A stretch of DNA of 64,000 nt, from assembly GCF_011742555.1 (NCBI RefSeq), contig NZ_JAAQQR010000002.1, positions 1 to 64,000 of the forward strand, read 5' to 3'. The notes beneath the pieces were generated by a model that saw nothing but the letters and a program-made list of their open reading frames with translations, did not search any database and was not told the origin of the DNA. The position numbers and the translations under genes were made by a program. Source of the DNA: Luteibacter jiangsuensis (GTDB taxonomy: Bacteria > Pseudomonadota > Gammaproteobacteria > Xanthomonadales > Rhodanobacteraceae). Positions 44,654 to 54,250 of the stretch are shown here, in pieces; position 1 is the first letter of the stretch, and each line of letters starts with the position of its first letter.

Positions 44654-45877
44654 ATGACGCCACGCCAAACCGTTCGCCTCTCCGTCGCCCTTTTGTCCAT
44701 GGTGTCGAGCTGGAATCTCCTTGCAGACAGCGCACTGACGAACGTCCCCGCGGAGGACACCGTTCCCGCCAACGGGCTTGCACGCACGCCCCCGATGGGC
44801 TGGAACAGCTGGAATCATTTCGCGGGCCGCATCACCGCGGCCGACGTGCGCGATATGGCGGACGCGATGGTCGCCACGGGCATGCGCGACGCTGGGTATG
44901 TGTACGTCAACATCGACGACACCTGGGAGGGCGAGCGCGACGCCTCCGGCGCGATACGACCGAACGACAAATTCGGGGACATGTCCGCACTGGCGGCTTA
45001 CGTGCACGCGCGTGGATTGAAGCTTGGCATTTACTCTTCGCCCGGCGGGAAGACGTGCGCCGGGTTCGCCGGCAGTCATGGTCACGAGGATCAGGACGCT
45101 CGCACGTTCGCGGCTTGGGGCGTCGATTTCCTCAAATACGATTACTGCGGAGCCACTCTTCTCTATCCGGTAACGCGCGGGAACCAGGAAGCGCTTTTTC
45201 GGCGCATGGGTCATGCGCTGCAAAAGACCGGCCGCCCCATCGTGTACAGCCTCTCGCAATCGGGCGACTTCGATATCTGGACCTGGGGTCCGCAGACGGG
45301 CGCGAACATGTGGCGCACGACGCCCGACATCAGCGACAACTGGGAATCCATGTCGAAGCGCGGCTTTCGACAGCTGGACCTCACCGCGTGGTCGGGGCCT
45401 GGCCACTGGAACGATCCGGACATGCTCGAGATCGGCAACGGAGGCATGACCGCGGACGAATACCGCACACAGATGAGCCTGTGGTCCATCCTTCCCGCAC
45501 CGCTGCTGGCCGGTAACGACCTGCGCACCATGAATACCGTCACGAAAGAGATCCTGCTCAACCGCGAAGTGATCGCAGTGGATCAGGATCCTGCCGGAAC
45601 GCCCGCCCGACGCCTGGAGACGCGTGGCGAGGTCGAGGTGCTCGTGCGCGACATGAGCGATGGATCGATCGTCGTCGGGTTTTTCAACCGCGGCGATCAG
45701 ACCGCGAAGGTCGGCCTGGATTGGCGGCGTTTGGGCGACCGCTTCGGCCACGGAGTCGCCGCGCGCGACCTCTGGCGGCACACTGCCGTTACGCCGGGCA
45801 GTGCCTTTACCGGCACGGTGCCTCGCCACGGTGTCGTTCTATTGCGCGTGGTCCCTGCCCCTATCGGCACGAACTGA
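44654..45877 (+). CDS. GH27 alpha-galactosidase (exported)
   Basis: 407 aa from ATG 44654 with a signal-peptide-like N-terminus. The GH27 fold has TPPMGWNSWNHF, YVNIDDTWEG, the catalytic nucleophile Asp in FLKYDYC and the acid/base Asp in GPGHWNDPDMLEIGNGG. A C-terminal beta domain follows. It cleaves terminal alpha-galactosides, probably from plant oligosaccharides or galactomannan. Its last 17 nt overlap the convergent EamA gene. Confidence 0.92.
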   Translation: MTPRQTVRLSVALLSMVSSWNLLADSALTNVPAEDTVPANGLARTPPMGWNSWNHFAGRITAADVRDMADAMVATGMRDAGYVYVNIDDTWEGERDASGAIRPNDKFGDMSALAAYVHARGLKLGIYSSPGGKTCAGFAGSHGHEDQDARTFAAWGVDFLKYDYCGATLLYPVTRGNQEALFRRMGHALQKTGRPIVYSLSQSGDFDIWTWGPQTGANMWRTTPDISDNWESMSKRGFRQLDLTAWSGPGHWNDPDMLEIGNGGMTADEYRTQMSLWSILPAPLLAGNDLRTMNTVTKEILLNREVIAVDQDPAGTPARRLETRGEVEVLVRDMSDGSIVVGFFNRGDQTAKVGLDWRRLGDRFGHGVAARDLWRHTAVTPGSAFTGTVPRHGVVLLRVVPAPIGTN

Positions 45878-46727
45878 TCGCAGCGATCCCGGCCAGCACG
45901 ACCACCGCCCCGCCAATACGGCGTGCGAGATGGTTTTCGCGGAAGAGCCAGTATCCGAGCAGGGCGCCGACGACGATCGACGACTCGCGCAGTGGCGCAA
46001 CAAGCGCCACGGGGGCCCTCTGCATCGCCGTGAGAACGAGCATGTATGCGAGCGGCGAGAAGACGGCCACGACGACGATCGGCACGCCGTCCGCGCGTAA
46101 CACCTCCGCTAATCGATGTCGGCGACGCAGCGCGGCGGGGGTCAGGATCAAGAGCTGCACCAGCAGCGTGCCGGCGTAGTAGCCCACGGGCGGCAGATGC
46201 CACGATGTCACCGAATAGCTGTCCCACAGCGTGTAACCGGCGATGGTGGCGCCGGTGGCCGTGCCCCACAACGTTCCCTCCAGGGGCCGGCGGCTACCGC
46301 TTCCAAACGGATTGCCGGTGACGACGAGGATGCCCGTGACGATGAGCAGCGCGCCAGCCACGGCGATCACGCTGAGCCGTTCCCCAAGCAGGAGGACCGC
46401 GCACACCATCGTGAGCATCGGTGCGGTGCCGCGGGCCACCGGATAGACCACGCCAAGTTCGGCCCGGTCGTATCCGGCTTGCAAGGCCATGGAGTACGCG
46501 ACGTGCAGCGCGGCGGATACGGCCACGCCCACCGCAAGGCGCCAGTCGAGCGCCAGCGGTTCCTTTGCCGTGAGGGCGATGGCGGCCGGGACGCACCACA
46601 GCACCGACGCGCAGGTATAGGCCCACACGAAGAGCAAGGTATCGCCCCGCTTGTACTTCGAGGCGAGGTTCCACACCGCGTGCGCCACCGCCGCGGCCAG
46701 CACCATCGCGACAACGGCAGGCTGCAT
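45861..46727 (-). CDS. EamA (DMT) family transporter
   Basis: 288 aa, about ten hydrophobic helices in two EamA halves (1-135 and 150-288). ELGVVYPVARGTAPMLTMVC and APVALVAPLRESSIVVGALL are the paired family motifs. It probably exports a small metabolite. It overlaps the RpiR-type regulator stop by one base, so is cotranscribed with it. Confidence 0.88.
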   Translation of the reverse strand: MQPAVVAMVLAAAVAHAVWNLASKYKRGDTLLFVWAYTCASVLWCVPAAIALTAKEPLALDWRLAVGVAVSAALHVAYSMALQAGYDRAELGVVYPVARGTAPMLTMVCAVLLLGERLSVIAVAGALLIVTGILVVTGNPFGSGSRRPLEGTLWGTATGATIAGYTLWDSYSVTSWHLPPVGYYAGTLLVQLLILTPAALRRRHRLAEVLRADGVPIVVVAVFSPLAYMLVLTAMQRAPVALVAPLRESSIVVGALLGYWLFRENHLARRIGGAVVVLAGIAAISSCR

Positions 46728-47611
46728 CAGGAGATGTCGGGCAGATCGATACCTGCACGCTCGGCTCTCGCGCTTCGCCCCGCATCGCGTAGCGCAATGG
46801 CAGCGACCAACGCGTCGACGACGACCAGCTGAGCCAGGCGACTCCCTGCCGCGGCCATCTGCGCCGGCAATGGCGCACCGCCGACGACGAGTGCGACGTC
46901 GGCGAGATTCGCCAGCGGCGTGCTGTACTGATTGGTGATGGCGATGAGCGAGGCGCCGGCGGAGGAAGCCGCATCGGCAACGGCCAGCGTCGTCGAGGTC
47001 CGGCCTGTCGAGCTGACGGCGAGCATGACATCGCCGGGGCCAAGCAGACGCGCCGCGATCATCGCCGAGAGGTGATCGGCGATGCCGATGGTCGTCACGC
47101 CGACCGCGCGCAGGCGGAACACCGCATCGGCCGCCACGGTGGCCGAAGACGCCGCACCGAACACGAGCAGCTGTCGTGCAGAGAAGATCGTATCGACCGC
47201 CTTCTCGAACGCGGGGAGTTCGATGGCCCCGGCGAGCGCGGTCAGAGCGTCGGTGCCTGCGCGAATGGAGGTTTCGAGCACGGCGGCGGACGTCGAATCC
47301 GGGGCCAGCGCTTCAGGTGGCGCGAAGAACCTCGTGGTGCCGCGTGCGCGGGCGATCTCGATCTTGAGTTCGGTGAACCCGCCGAATCCGATCGCGCGCG
47401 CGGCACGGACCACGCTCGGTGGCGATACCCCGGCCCGAGCGGCCACTTGCGCCACGGTACTCACGCCGACGAACAAGGGATCGGTAAGAAGGAGGGCGAC
47501 GACCTTCGCCTCGCTGGCAGGGAGATCGCCACTGCGAGCCTGGATGCTTCCGATCCATTGCCCCAGGCGCTCTTCGTCTCCTGTAATTTCATTACCATAT
47601 TCGGTATTCAT
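46727..47611 (-). CDS. RpiR/MurR-family transcriptional regulator
   Basis: 294 aa from ATG 47611. The N-terminal HTH_6 domain (about 10-85) contains VAQVAARAGVSPPSVVRAAR. The C-terminal SIS sugar-phosphate domain has LLVFGAASSATVAADAVFRL and AVSSTGRTSTTLAVADAA. It likely senses a phosphosugar. It is cotranscribed with the EamA exporter and divergent from the PanE-like gene, with a perfect 16-bp palindrome directly upstream. Confidence 0.9.
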   Translation of the reverse strand: MNTEYGNEITGDEERLGQWIGSIQARSGDLPASEAKVVALLLTDPLFVGVSTVAQVAARAGVSPPSVVRAARAIGFGGFTELKIEIARARGTTRFFAPPEALAPDSTSAAVLETSIRAGTDALTALAGAIELPAFEKAVDTIFSARQLLVFGAASSATVAADAVFRLRAVGVTTIGIADHLSAMIAARLLGPGDVMLAVSSTGRTSTTLAVADAASSAGASLIAITNQYSTPLANLADVALVVGGAPLPAQMAAAGSRLAQLVVVDALVAAIALRDAGRSARAERAGIDLPDIS

Positions 47612-47627
47612 AGGTAATATATTACCT
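47612..47627. promoter_or_regulatory. Candidate operator palindrome of the RpiR regulator
   Basis: AGGTAATATATTACCT is a perfect 16-bp palindrome immediately before ATG 47611, covering the ribosome-binding region. A further ATTACC half-site is at 47591-47596. It is suited to autorepression. Confidence 0.5.
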
Positions 47628-47701
47628 CGCGCAGCCGACGTCGCAACCGTCGCCCGGACCGGCGGCTGCGGCGGCTGCGGCGGAGCCAAAGGAGGCCCTA
47701 C

Positions 47702-48598
47702 TTGGATACAGAAGCCATGACGTCCGTCGCTATCGTCGGCCCCGGTGCGATTGGCACCACCATTGCGGGAGTCATGCAGGAGGCTGGCCGCACACCCGTG
47801 CTCTGCGGCCGCACATCACGCGACTCTCTGACGTTTCACGATGGCGACCGCCTCGTCACCGTTCCCGGCCCCGTCCGGACCGATCCGGAACAGATCGGCC
47901 GCGCGGTCGATATCGTCTTTTTCGCCGTCAAGGCGACACAGACCGAGGCGGCGGCAGACTGGCTCGCCGCTTTGACCGGTCCGGAGACGGTTGTGTGCGT
48001 TCTGCAAAACGGCGTCGAACAGTTGGAGACGGTCTCCCCGCATGTTCGATCCGGCAAGGTCGTTCCCGCTGTCGTGTGGTTTCCTGCGCAGACGCAGACC
48101 GATGGCTCCGTGCGCTTGCGCGGCGACGTGCGCCTCAGCTTGCCGGACACGCCCCTTTCCCGCCTGATCGCAGAAGCATTGCGAGACACCCGGTGTCTCG
48201 TCGAGCTCGCCGCGGATTTCAGATCCCTGGCCTGGCGCAAGCTGCTGCAGAACGCGGCGGCCGGGCTCATGGCGCTGACGCACCGCCGCTCGGGCATGTT
48301 CGCCCGTGCCGACATCTCCCGGCTTACCCTGGCTTATCTGCAGGAGTGTCTTGCCGTGGCCCGTGCCGAGGGCGCCGAACTTGGCGACGAGGTGCCGCAG
48401 GCGATCCTCGACAGGTTTCTCGCGTCGCCGGCCGACATGGGCACGTCCATCCTTACGGATCGGGAAGCAGGCAGGCCGCTCGAATGGGATACGCGTAACG
48501 GCGTCATCGCGCGTCGTGGCCGGGCCCGCGGCATCCCGACCCCCATCAGCGATGTGTTGCTGCCGCTTCTCGCGGCCGCGAGCGATGGCCCCGGGTGA
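47702..48598 (+). CDS. PanE/ApbA-family ketopantoate reductase-like oxidoreductase
   Basis: 298 aa from TTG 47702. AAAGGAGG ends 6-7 nt before this TTG, an ideal spacing, whereas the ATG at 47717 is 22 nt away. NAD(P)-binding VAIVGPGAIGTTIAGVM, then VFFAVKATQTEAAADWLA, VCVLQNGVEQLE, and the catalytic Lys in LAWRKLLQNAAAGLMAL. The C-terminal domain ends RGRARGIPTPISDVLLPLL. Paralogues often reduce other 2-oxoacids. It is divergent from the RpiR-EamA pair, whose regulator may control it. Confidence 0.85.
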   Translation: MDTEAMTSVAIVGPGAIGTTIAGVMQEAGRTPVLCGRTSRDSLTFHDGDRLVTVPGPVRTDPEQIGRAVDIVFFAVKATQTEAAADWLAALTGPETVVCVLQNGVEQLETVSPHVRSGKVVPAVVWFPAQTQTDGSVRLRGDVRLSLPDTPLSRLIAEALRDTRCLVELAADFRSLAWRKLLQNAAAGLMALTHRRSGMFARADISRLTLAYLQECLAVARAEGAELGDEVPQAILDRFLASPADMGTSILTDREAGRPLEWDTRNGVIARRGRARGIPTPISDVLLPLLAAASDGPG

Positions 48599-48642
48599 TT
48601 CCGGCTCTCGAATCCATCGAAGATGAGAGCGGCTGGCTAGTG

Positions 48643-48882
48643 CTACTGCGCAGCCGGACGCGCCAGCACCATCCAGCCGCCGGACAGTGTCTCTTTCAGC
48701 ACCTCCACACGGCGCATGCGGCCTGCGGTTACCGAGGACGCGGACGCCAATGCGAATTCCACGGCCCGGCCTTCGGTAGGAAAGAGATGTTTCGCCCCGC
48801 CGGGGAGCAGGACACGCCATACGCGCTCGTTCATGCCCGGATAGAAGATGAAGATGCGGAACGGACGGCCTGCGTCGTTCAT
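48643..48882 (-). CDS. Small conserved-looking hypothetical protein
   Basis: 79 aa from ATG 48882, with AGAGG 11 nt upstream. FRIFIFYPGMNERVWRVLLP and a terminal GGWMVLARP suggest a compact alpha/beta fold; a FPTEGRAVEFALASA helix resembles small DUF2188-like proteins, without certainty. No signal peptide or membrane segment. Confidence 0.6.
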   Translation of the reverse strand: MNDAGRPFRIFIFYPGMNERVWRVLLPGGAKHLFPTEGRAVEFALASASSVTAGRMRRVEVLKETLSGGWMVLARPAAQ

Positions 48883-48943
48883 GGATGGTGCCTCTTCCGA
48901 ATACGCACCGTTACCACGAACGTTGTTACGGCGGCGTAACCGT

Positions 48944-49408
48944 TCAGCCGTCGACGTCTCTTCCTCGCGTCGCTTCGCATTCGCGCAAGCCCGCGTCCAG
49001 CGCGCGCGACTCGCCGGCGTCCAGCGGCGCGGTTTCGCCCCGCAAGAAGGCACGCACGTGGTCTTCCATGGCGCGAGCGAGGTTGTCGCGCGCCGCGCGG
49101 CCGCAGGGCGTGCGCGGTTTCCAGACCGAAAGGCCCTGCGTATGGCCCACGAGCCTGTCTATGTAAGGCTGGCGGTCCTGAGGCGCGGCAGCCATGGTGT
49201 CGCGCACGACTGCCTGCCAGGTGACGAGTTCGCCGCGCAGATCGGCCGTATCCGCCGCCAGCGCCTTCGCGTCCCTCTCGCGCGCACGGTGCGACGCGGT
49301 GAAGGCGAGCATGGCCGTGGTGGCGGAAGCGATAAAGGCCGCTGCCACCACGGCGATGACCGCCTTGCGGCCATTCGAAAGTTTTTCCCGCTTGGCTCCT
49401 TTTTCCAT
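48944..49408 (-). CDS. Hypothetical single-pass membrane protein
   Basis: 154 aa from ATG 49408; a TTG nine nt upstream is possible. A basic N-terminus (KGAKREKLSNGRK) is followed by one membrane helix (about 15-37; AVIAVVAAAFIASATTAMLA) and a charged, helical, probably periplasmic region with two Cys (about 102 and 144). No family is recognised. Confidence 0.6.
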   Translation of the reverse strand: MEKGAKREKLSNGRKAVIAVVAAAFIASATTAMLAFTASHRARERDAKALAADTADLRGELVTWQAVVRDTMAAAPQDRQPYIDRLVGHTQGLSVWKPRTPCGRAARDNLARAMEDHVRAFLRGETAPLDAGESRALDAGLRECEATRGRDVDG

Positions 49409-49530
49409 CGGAGGCAACGACTTGTCGAAAGAAACGAATCATCCCACATCGGGAGCATGTGCACTGCGCGGCAAAAAAGCGCTCCATCCGACGTTATAGT
49501 CGGATGCTCGTCCCCAAGAAGCCGGTGCCC

Positions 49531-50361
49531 ATGACTCGCCTTTCCCGACTCTTCTTCGCCGCCGCCATCGTCGCCTTCGCACTGCCTTCCGCCGCGGCGG
49601 AACTGAAAGTGATGACCTTCAACGTGCGCACCATGACCGGCAAGGACGGGCCGAACGGCTGGGAATTCCGCCGCGACCTCTTCGCCGACACCATCCGGAA
49701 AATGCATCCCGACGTCATCGGCACGCAGGAGCTCTACAAGCAGCAGGGCGACGACACCGTCGAACGCCTTCCGGAATACACATGGTTCGGACGCGATCGC
49801 TACGGCAAACACACCGACGAACACATGGGCATCTTCTATCGCAAGGACGCCTTGAAGCTCATCAAGTCCGGCGACTTCTGGTTTTCCAGCACACCGGACA
49901 AACCAGGCACCATGGACTGGGGCAACCCCATGCCGCGCATGGTGAACTGGGCGCTGTTCGAACGGCTTTCCGATCACAAGCAGTTCTATCTGCTCGACAC
50001 CCACCTGCCCTACCGCGACCAGGACGAGGACATCCGCACGCGCTGCGGCAAACTGCTCGCGGCATGGATCGCCAAGCTGCCGAAGGGCGTCCCTGTCATC
50101 GTCACCGGCGACTTCAACACCGGCCCCGACGGCGAAGCGCACAAGGAACTCACGGCGTCGCTGAAAGATGCCTGGGAAACCGCGCCGAAGCGCGAAGGCC
50201 CGGCGGACACCTTCCACAACTTCACCGGCAAGCCGACCAAGCGCATCGACTGGATTCTCTCCAGCGGCGTGACGGCCAAGTCCGTGCAGACCATCACGAC
50301 GTCGAAGGACGGACGCTATCCGTCGGATCATTTCCCGGTGCAGGCGACCTTCGAGCTTTGA
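49531..50361 (+). CDS. Secreted endonuclease/exonuclease/phosphatase-family hydrolase
   Basis: 276 aa from ATG 49531, which starts a clean signal peptide (LFFAAAIVAFALPSAAA). EEP active-site blocks in order: MTFNVR, IGTQELYKQ (catalytic Glu), LLDTHLPYRDQDEDIR, VTGDFNTGPDG, KRIDWILSS, PSDHFPV. Close relatives act on phosphodiesters; the extracytoplasmic substrate is unknown. ATG 49504 is an alternative start but sits on a TATAGT -10-like hexamer. Confidence 0.88.
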   Translation: MTRLSRLFFAAAIVAFALPSAAAELKVMTFNVRTMTGKDGPNGWEFRRDLFADTIRKMHPDVIGTQELYKQQGDDTVERLPEYTWFGRDRYGKHTDEHMGIFYRKDALKLIKSGDFWFSSTPDKPGTMDWGNPMPRMVNWALFERLSDHKQFYLLDTHLPYRDQDEDIRTRCGKLLAAWIAKLPKGVPVIVTGDFNTGPDGEAHKELTASLKDAWETAPKREGPADTFHNFTGKPTKRIDWILSSGVTAKSVQTITTSKDGRYPSDHFPVQATFEL

Positions 50362-50457
50362 GCGGCTAACGCCGCTCGATCGCCTTCTGGCCCCGTTTGA
50401 GGGTTGCCCACCGGGGGCCGCCCGGGGATGATGCGGCCACCCTAGCCGGAGTACGCC

Positions 50458-51495
50458 ATGCGCCGCCTCGTCATTGCCGCCCTGTTTGCCTTCGCCGCGC
50501 TTTGTGCGCACGCCGCCACGCCGCCCGCGGCCGGCACCAGCTCGTACTTCGACAACACCGGCCGCGACGACGTGCTTTCGGGCGGCCAGAAGTCCATCGT
50601 CATCGACACGCCCAAGGGCAAGTTCCGGGTCTGGACGAAGCGGGTAGGCAACAACCCGACGATCAAGGTCCTGTTGCTGCACGGCGGCCCGGGCGCCACG
50701 CACGAGTACTTCGAAGCCTTCGACAGCTATTTCCCCGGTGCGGGCATCGAGTACTACTACTACGACCAGCTCGGCTCGGCCTTCAGCGACAAGCCCACCG
50801 ATCCCTCGCTGTGGGAAATCCCACGCTTCGTCGACGAGGTGGAGCAGGTGCGCAAGGCGCTGCACCTGGACAAGGACAACTTCTTCGTCCTCGGGCATTC
50901 CTGGGGCGGCGTGCTCGCCATCGAATACGCGCTGAAGTACCCGCAACACCTGAAGGGCCTGATCATCTCGAACATGATGGACAGCATTCCGGCGTACAAC
51001 GAATACGCCAGCAAGGTGCTGATGCCAGCCATGGATCAGAAGAAGCTGGCCGAGGTGAAGCGTCTCGAGGCCGAGCACAAGACCCAGGATCCGGCGTACA
51101 TGGCCATCCTGATGCCCATGCATTACGAAAAGCACATCCTCCGCATGCCCGCCGCGCAGTGGCCTGAACCGGTGGAGCGCGCCTTCGGCCACATCAACGA
51201 GCAGATCTACGTCTCGATGCAGGGCCCCAGCGAACTGGGCGCAAGCGGCAAGCTGCTGCACTGGGACCGTAGCGAGGCGTTGAAGACCATCAAGGTGCCG
51301 ACGCTGGTGATCGGCGCGCAGTACGACACCATGGACCCGAAGTACATGGCCGCCATGGCGAAGAAGATGCCGGATGCCCGCTTCCTCCTGTGCCCCCAGG
51401 GCTCGCACCTGGCGATGTACGACGACCAGAAAACGTACTTCACGGGCCTGATCAAGTTCCTGAAGGACGTGGACGCAGGCAGGCCGCTGAACTGA
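50458..51495 (+). CDS. Proline iminopeptidase-like alpha/beta hydrolase (exported)
   Basis: 345 aa. The signal peptide (LFAFAALCAHA) is followed by LLLHGGPGATHEYF (oxyanion hole), the nucleophile elbow GHSWGGVLAIEYAL, Asp in IGAQYDTMDPKYM and His in CPQGSHLAMYDD: a complete catalytic triad in the S33 peptidase arrangement. Export to the periplasm is unusual for S33 prolyl aminopeptidases but common in this group of bacteria. Confidence 0.88.
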   Translation: MRRLVIAALFAFAALCAHAATPPAAGTSSYFDNTGRDDVLSGGQKSIVIDTPKGKFRVWTKRVGNNPTIKVLLLHGGPGATHEYFEAFDSYFPGAGIEYYYYDQLGSAFSDKPTDPSLWEIPRFVDEVEQVRKALHLDKDNFFVLGHSWGGVLAIEYALKYPQHLKGLIISNMMDSIPAYNEYASKVLMPAMDQKKLAEVKRLEAEHKTQDPAYMAILMPMHYEKHILRMPAAQWPEPVERAFGHINEQIYVSMQGPSELGASGKLLHWDRSEALKTIKVPTLVIGAQYDTMDPKYMAAMAKKMPDARFLLCPQGSHLAMYDDQKTYFTGLIKFLKDVDAGRPLN

Positions 51496-51502
51496 GCGGC
51501 AC

Positions 51503-51529
51503 TTTTGTGAGAGCAACTGTCTTTTTCAG
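51503..51529 (-). repeat. 27-bp dispersed repeat, copy B
   Basis: On the minus strand it matches 98-124 at 26 of 27 positions. It lies just after the peptidase stop and is not followed by an IS, so represents the uninterrupted form of the sequence at the left window edge. Confidence 0.7.
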
Positions 51530-51576
51530 AAGCCCTCCCAAGCACAGAGGTTTCCCCACAAGCGTGCGAGCGTTGT

Positions 51577-51657
51577 GTGGGAGCCGCTTCAGCGGCGATG
51601 GGTGCTGGCGGCGGCCTTGCCCGCTGCCGCGGGATCGCCGGCGGAGCCGGCTCCCAC
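51577..51657. repeat. BIME between the peptidase gene and parC
   Basis: GTGGGAGCCGCTTCAGCGG, central CCCGCTGCCGCGGG, inverted REP ending GAGCCGGCTCCCAC. It ends 108 nt before parC. The remaining space probably holds the parC promoter. Confidence 0.85.
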
Positions 51658-51765
51658 AGGTAACCAGCCCGTCCGCACGCGCCGGTCTTCGCTCCTGAGA
51701 CGGGTTTCTGGCAACATCGTCCGGTTATCGACGCGCTGTGGCGCGCCTGCCGGATACACAAACCC

Positions 51766-54006
51766 ATGAATTTGCAAGCCAATTACGAACAGATCCCGCT
51801 CAAGGAATACGCCGAGCGGGCCTACCTCGACTATTCGATGTACGTGGTGCTGGACCGCGCCCTGCCCTTCGTGGGCGACGGCCTGAAGCCGGTCCAGCGC
51901 CGCATCGTGTACGCCATGAGCGAACTGGCCCTCGGGGCCACGGCCAAGCCCAAGAAATCCGCGCGCACCATCGGCGACGTGATCGGCAAGTTCCACCCGC
52001 ATGGCGACTCGGCCTGCTACGAGGCCATGGTGCTCATGGCCCAGCCGTTCTCGTACCGGTATCCGCTGGTGGACGGCCACGGCAATTTCGGCTCGCCGGA
52101 CGATCCGAAGAGCTTCGCGGCCATGCGTTACACGGAATCTCGCCTCACGCCGATCGCCGAGGTGCTGCTCTCCGAACTCGGCCACGGCACCGTCGACTGG
52201 GTACCGAACTTCGACGGCACCATGGAGGAACCCTCCTGGCTGCCGGCCCGGGTGCCGCACGTACTGCTGAACGGTTCGATGGGCATCGCGGTAGGCATGG
52301 CCACCGACATCCCGCCGCACAACCTGCGCGAGGTCGCCAGCGCCTGCATCCGTCTGCTCGACGATCCCGACGCCACCGTCACGGACCTGTGCGAGCACGT
52401 CCAGGGCCCGGATTATCCGACCACGGCGGAGATCATCACGCCGCGCAAGGAAATCCTGGCGATGTACCAGAACGGCGTGGGCTCCGTCCGCGCCCGGGCC
52501 GTGTACGAACGCGACGAAGGCAACATCGTCATCACGGCCCTGCCGCACCAGGTTTCGCCATCGAAGATCCTCGAGCAGATCGCCGCGCAGATGCGCGCGA
52601 AGAAGCTGCCGATGCTGGAAGACCTGCGCGACGAGTCCGATCACGAGAACCCCATCCGCCTCGTGCTGGTCCCCCGGTCGAACCGTGTGGACGTCGACGA
52701 AATGATGCAGCACCTCTTCGCCACCACGGACCTGGAGAAGAGCTTCCGCATCAACCTCAACATGATCGGCCTCGACGGCCGTCCGCAGGTCAAGGACCTG
52801 AAGACGATCCTTGGCGAATGGCTGCGCTTCCGTACCGATACGGTCACCCGGCGGCTCAACCATCGCCTCGGCCGCGTCGAGCGTCGCCTGCACATGCTCG
52901 AGGCGCTGCGCATCGCCTACCTCAACATCGACGAGGTGATCCGCATCGTCCGCACCGAGGAAGAGCCGAAGCCGGTGCTCATCGCCCGCTTCCGTCTCGA
53001 CGAGGAACAGGCCGATTACATCCTGGAGACGAAGCTGCGCCAGCTGGCCCGTCTCGAGGAAATGAAGATCAACGAGGAACGCGACAAGCTGGAGGAGGAA
53101 CGCGCGCGCATCAACGTGCTGCTGAAATCTCCGGCGAAGCTCAAGGGCCTCATCAAGGAAGAACTGCGCGGCGACGCCGAAAAGTACGGCGACGCGCGCC
53201 GCTCGCCGCTGGTCGAGCGCAGCGTGGCGCAGGCGCTGGACGAAAGCGCGCTGGTCGCTTCCGAGCCGGTCACTGTGGTCCTCTCGCAGAAGGGCTGGGT
53301 CCGTGCCGGCAAGGGCCATGAGATCGACGGCGAGGCCCTGTCCTACCGCGACGGCGACAGCCTGCTGGCAGTTTCGCGTGCGCGCACCACGCAGCAGGTG
53401 GCCTTCATCGACTCCACGGGCCGCGCCTATGCCACGCCCGCGCACACGCTGCCGTCCGCCCGAGGCAACGGCGAACCGCTCACGGGCCGGTTCAGCCCGC
53501 CGGCCGGGGCGCGCTTCGACGCCGTGGTGGCGGCGGACAACGACACGCGCATCGTGCTCGCCACCGACTTCGGCTATGGCTTCGTCACCCGCTTCGAGGC
53601 GCTCACAGGGCGCCAGAAGGCGGGCAAGCAGATCATCACGCTCAGCGAAGGCGCACGCGTGGTCGCACCGGCCATCACGGCCGACCCGTCGCGCGACCGC
53701 ATCGTGGTCGTCACCGGCGAGGGCCACCTGCTGATGTTCTCGGTGGCCGAGTTGCCGGAACTCGACAAGGGCAAGGGCAACAAGCTCATCGAGATTCCCA
53801 AGGCCAAGCTGGTCTCGGGCGAGGAACGCGTGGTGGGCGTCGCCGTCGTGGCCGAGGGCAAGGGCGAGGTCACGCTCTACGCCGGCCAGCGGAAGCTCAC
53901 GCTGAAGTGGGCCGACCTGGTGGAATACGGCGGCAGCCGCGCCACGCGCGGTGGCGTGCTGCCACGCGGGCTACGCCGCGTGGAGCGGATCGAAACCACG
54001 GGCTGA
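51766..54006 (+). CDS. parC: DNA topoisomerase IV subunit A
   Basis: 746 aa, usual length for ParC. Active-site Tyr122 in [10 protein letters not shown]. The quinolone-target region [10 protein letters not shown] (78-87) keeps the sensitive-type Ser82 and Glu86. GyrA-box-like pinwheel repeats in the C-terminus are reduced, as in ParC. The ParC/GyrA choice rests on the short C-terminal domain and N-terminal sequence. It decatenates daughter chromosomes with ParE, not in this window. It is monocistronic, bounded by BIMEs. Confidence 0.95.
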   Translation: MNLQANYEQIPLKEYAERAYLDYSMYVVLDRALPFVGDGLKPVQRRIVYAMSELALGATAKPKKSARTIGDVIGKFHPHGDSACYEAMVLMAQPFSYRYPLVDGHGNFGSPDDPKSFAAMRYTESRLTPIAEVLLSELGHGTVDWVPNFDGTMEEPSWLPARVPHVLLNGSMGIAVGMATDIPPHNLREVASACIRLLDDPDATVTDLCEHVQGPDYPTTAEIITPRKEILAMYQNGVGSVRARAVYERDEGNIVITALPHQVSPSKILEQIAAQMRAKKLPMLEDLRDESDHENPIRLVLVPRSNRVDVDEMMQHLFATTDLEKSFRINLNMIGLDGRPQVKDLKTILGEWLRFRTDTVTRRLNHRLGRVERRLHMLEALRIAYLNIDEVIRIVRTEEEPKPVLIARFRLDEEQADYILETKLRQLARLEEMKINEERDKLEEERARINVLLKSPAKLKGLIKEELRGDAEKYGDARRSPLVERSVAQALDESALVASEPVTVVLSQKGWVRAGKGHEIDGEALSYRDGDSLLAVSRARTTQQVAFIDSTGRAYATPAHTLPSARGNGEPLTGRFSPPAGARFDAVVAADNDTRIVLATDFGYGFVTRFEALTGRQKAGKQIITLSEGARVVAPAITADPSRDRIVVVTGEGHLLMFSVAELPELDKGKGNKLIEIPKAKLVSGEERVVGVAVVAEGKGEVTLYAGQRKLTLKWADLVEYGGSRATRGGVLPRGLRRVERIETTG

Positions 54007-54056
54007 CGCGCGCGCGGGTTTCGCCGGGAACCGGTTCATGTGAGGAGCCTGTTCTT

Positions 54057-54137
54057 GTGGGAGCCGGCTATGCCGGCGATCCCGCGGCAGCGGGCGAGCT
54101 TGCCGCGAGCATCCATCGCCGCTGAAGCGGCTCCCAC
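54057..54137. repeat. BIME downstream of parC
   Basis: GTGGGAGCCGGCTATGCCGG, central CCCGCGGCAGCGGG, inverted REP ending GAAGCGGCTCCCAC. It is 50 nt past the parC stop and continues into the 13-bp tandem array. Confidence 0.85.
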
Positions 54138-54139
54138 AC

Positions 54140-54246
54140 AAAGCTTGCTTCTAAAGCTTGCTTCTAAAGCTTGCTTCTAAAGCTTGCTTCTAAAGCTTGC
54201 TTCTAAAGCTTGCTTCTAAAGCTTGCTTCTTCTAGAGCTTGCTTCT
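54140..54246. repeat. 13-bp tandem array, seven exact units
   Basis: AAAGCTTGCTTCT repeats without error at 54140, 54153, 54166, 54179, 54192, 54205 and 54218. A degenerate unit reaches 54246, 4 nt from the NUDIX stop codon (54251). Perfect identity implies recent expansion and makes the locus prone to copy-number change. Confidence 0.95.
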
Positions 54247-54250
54247 TTTT

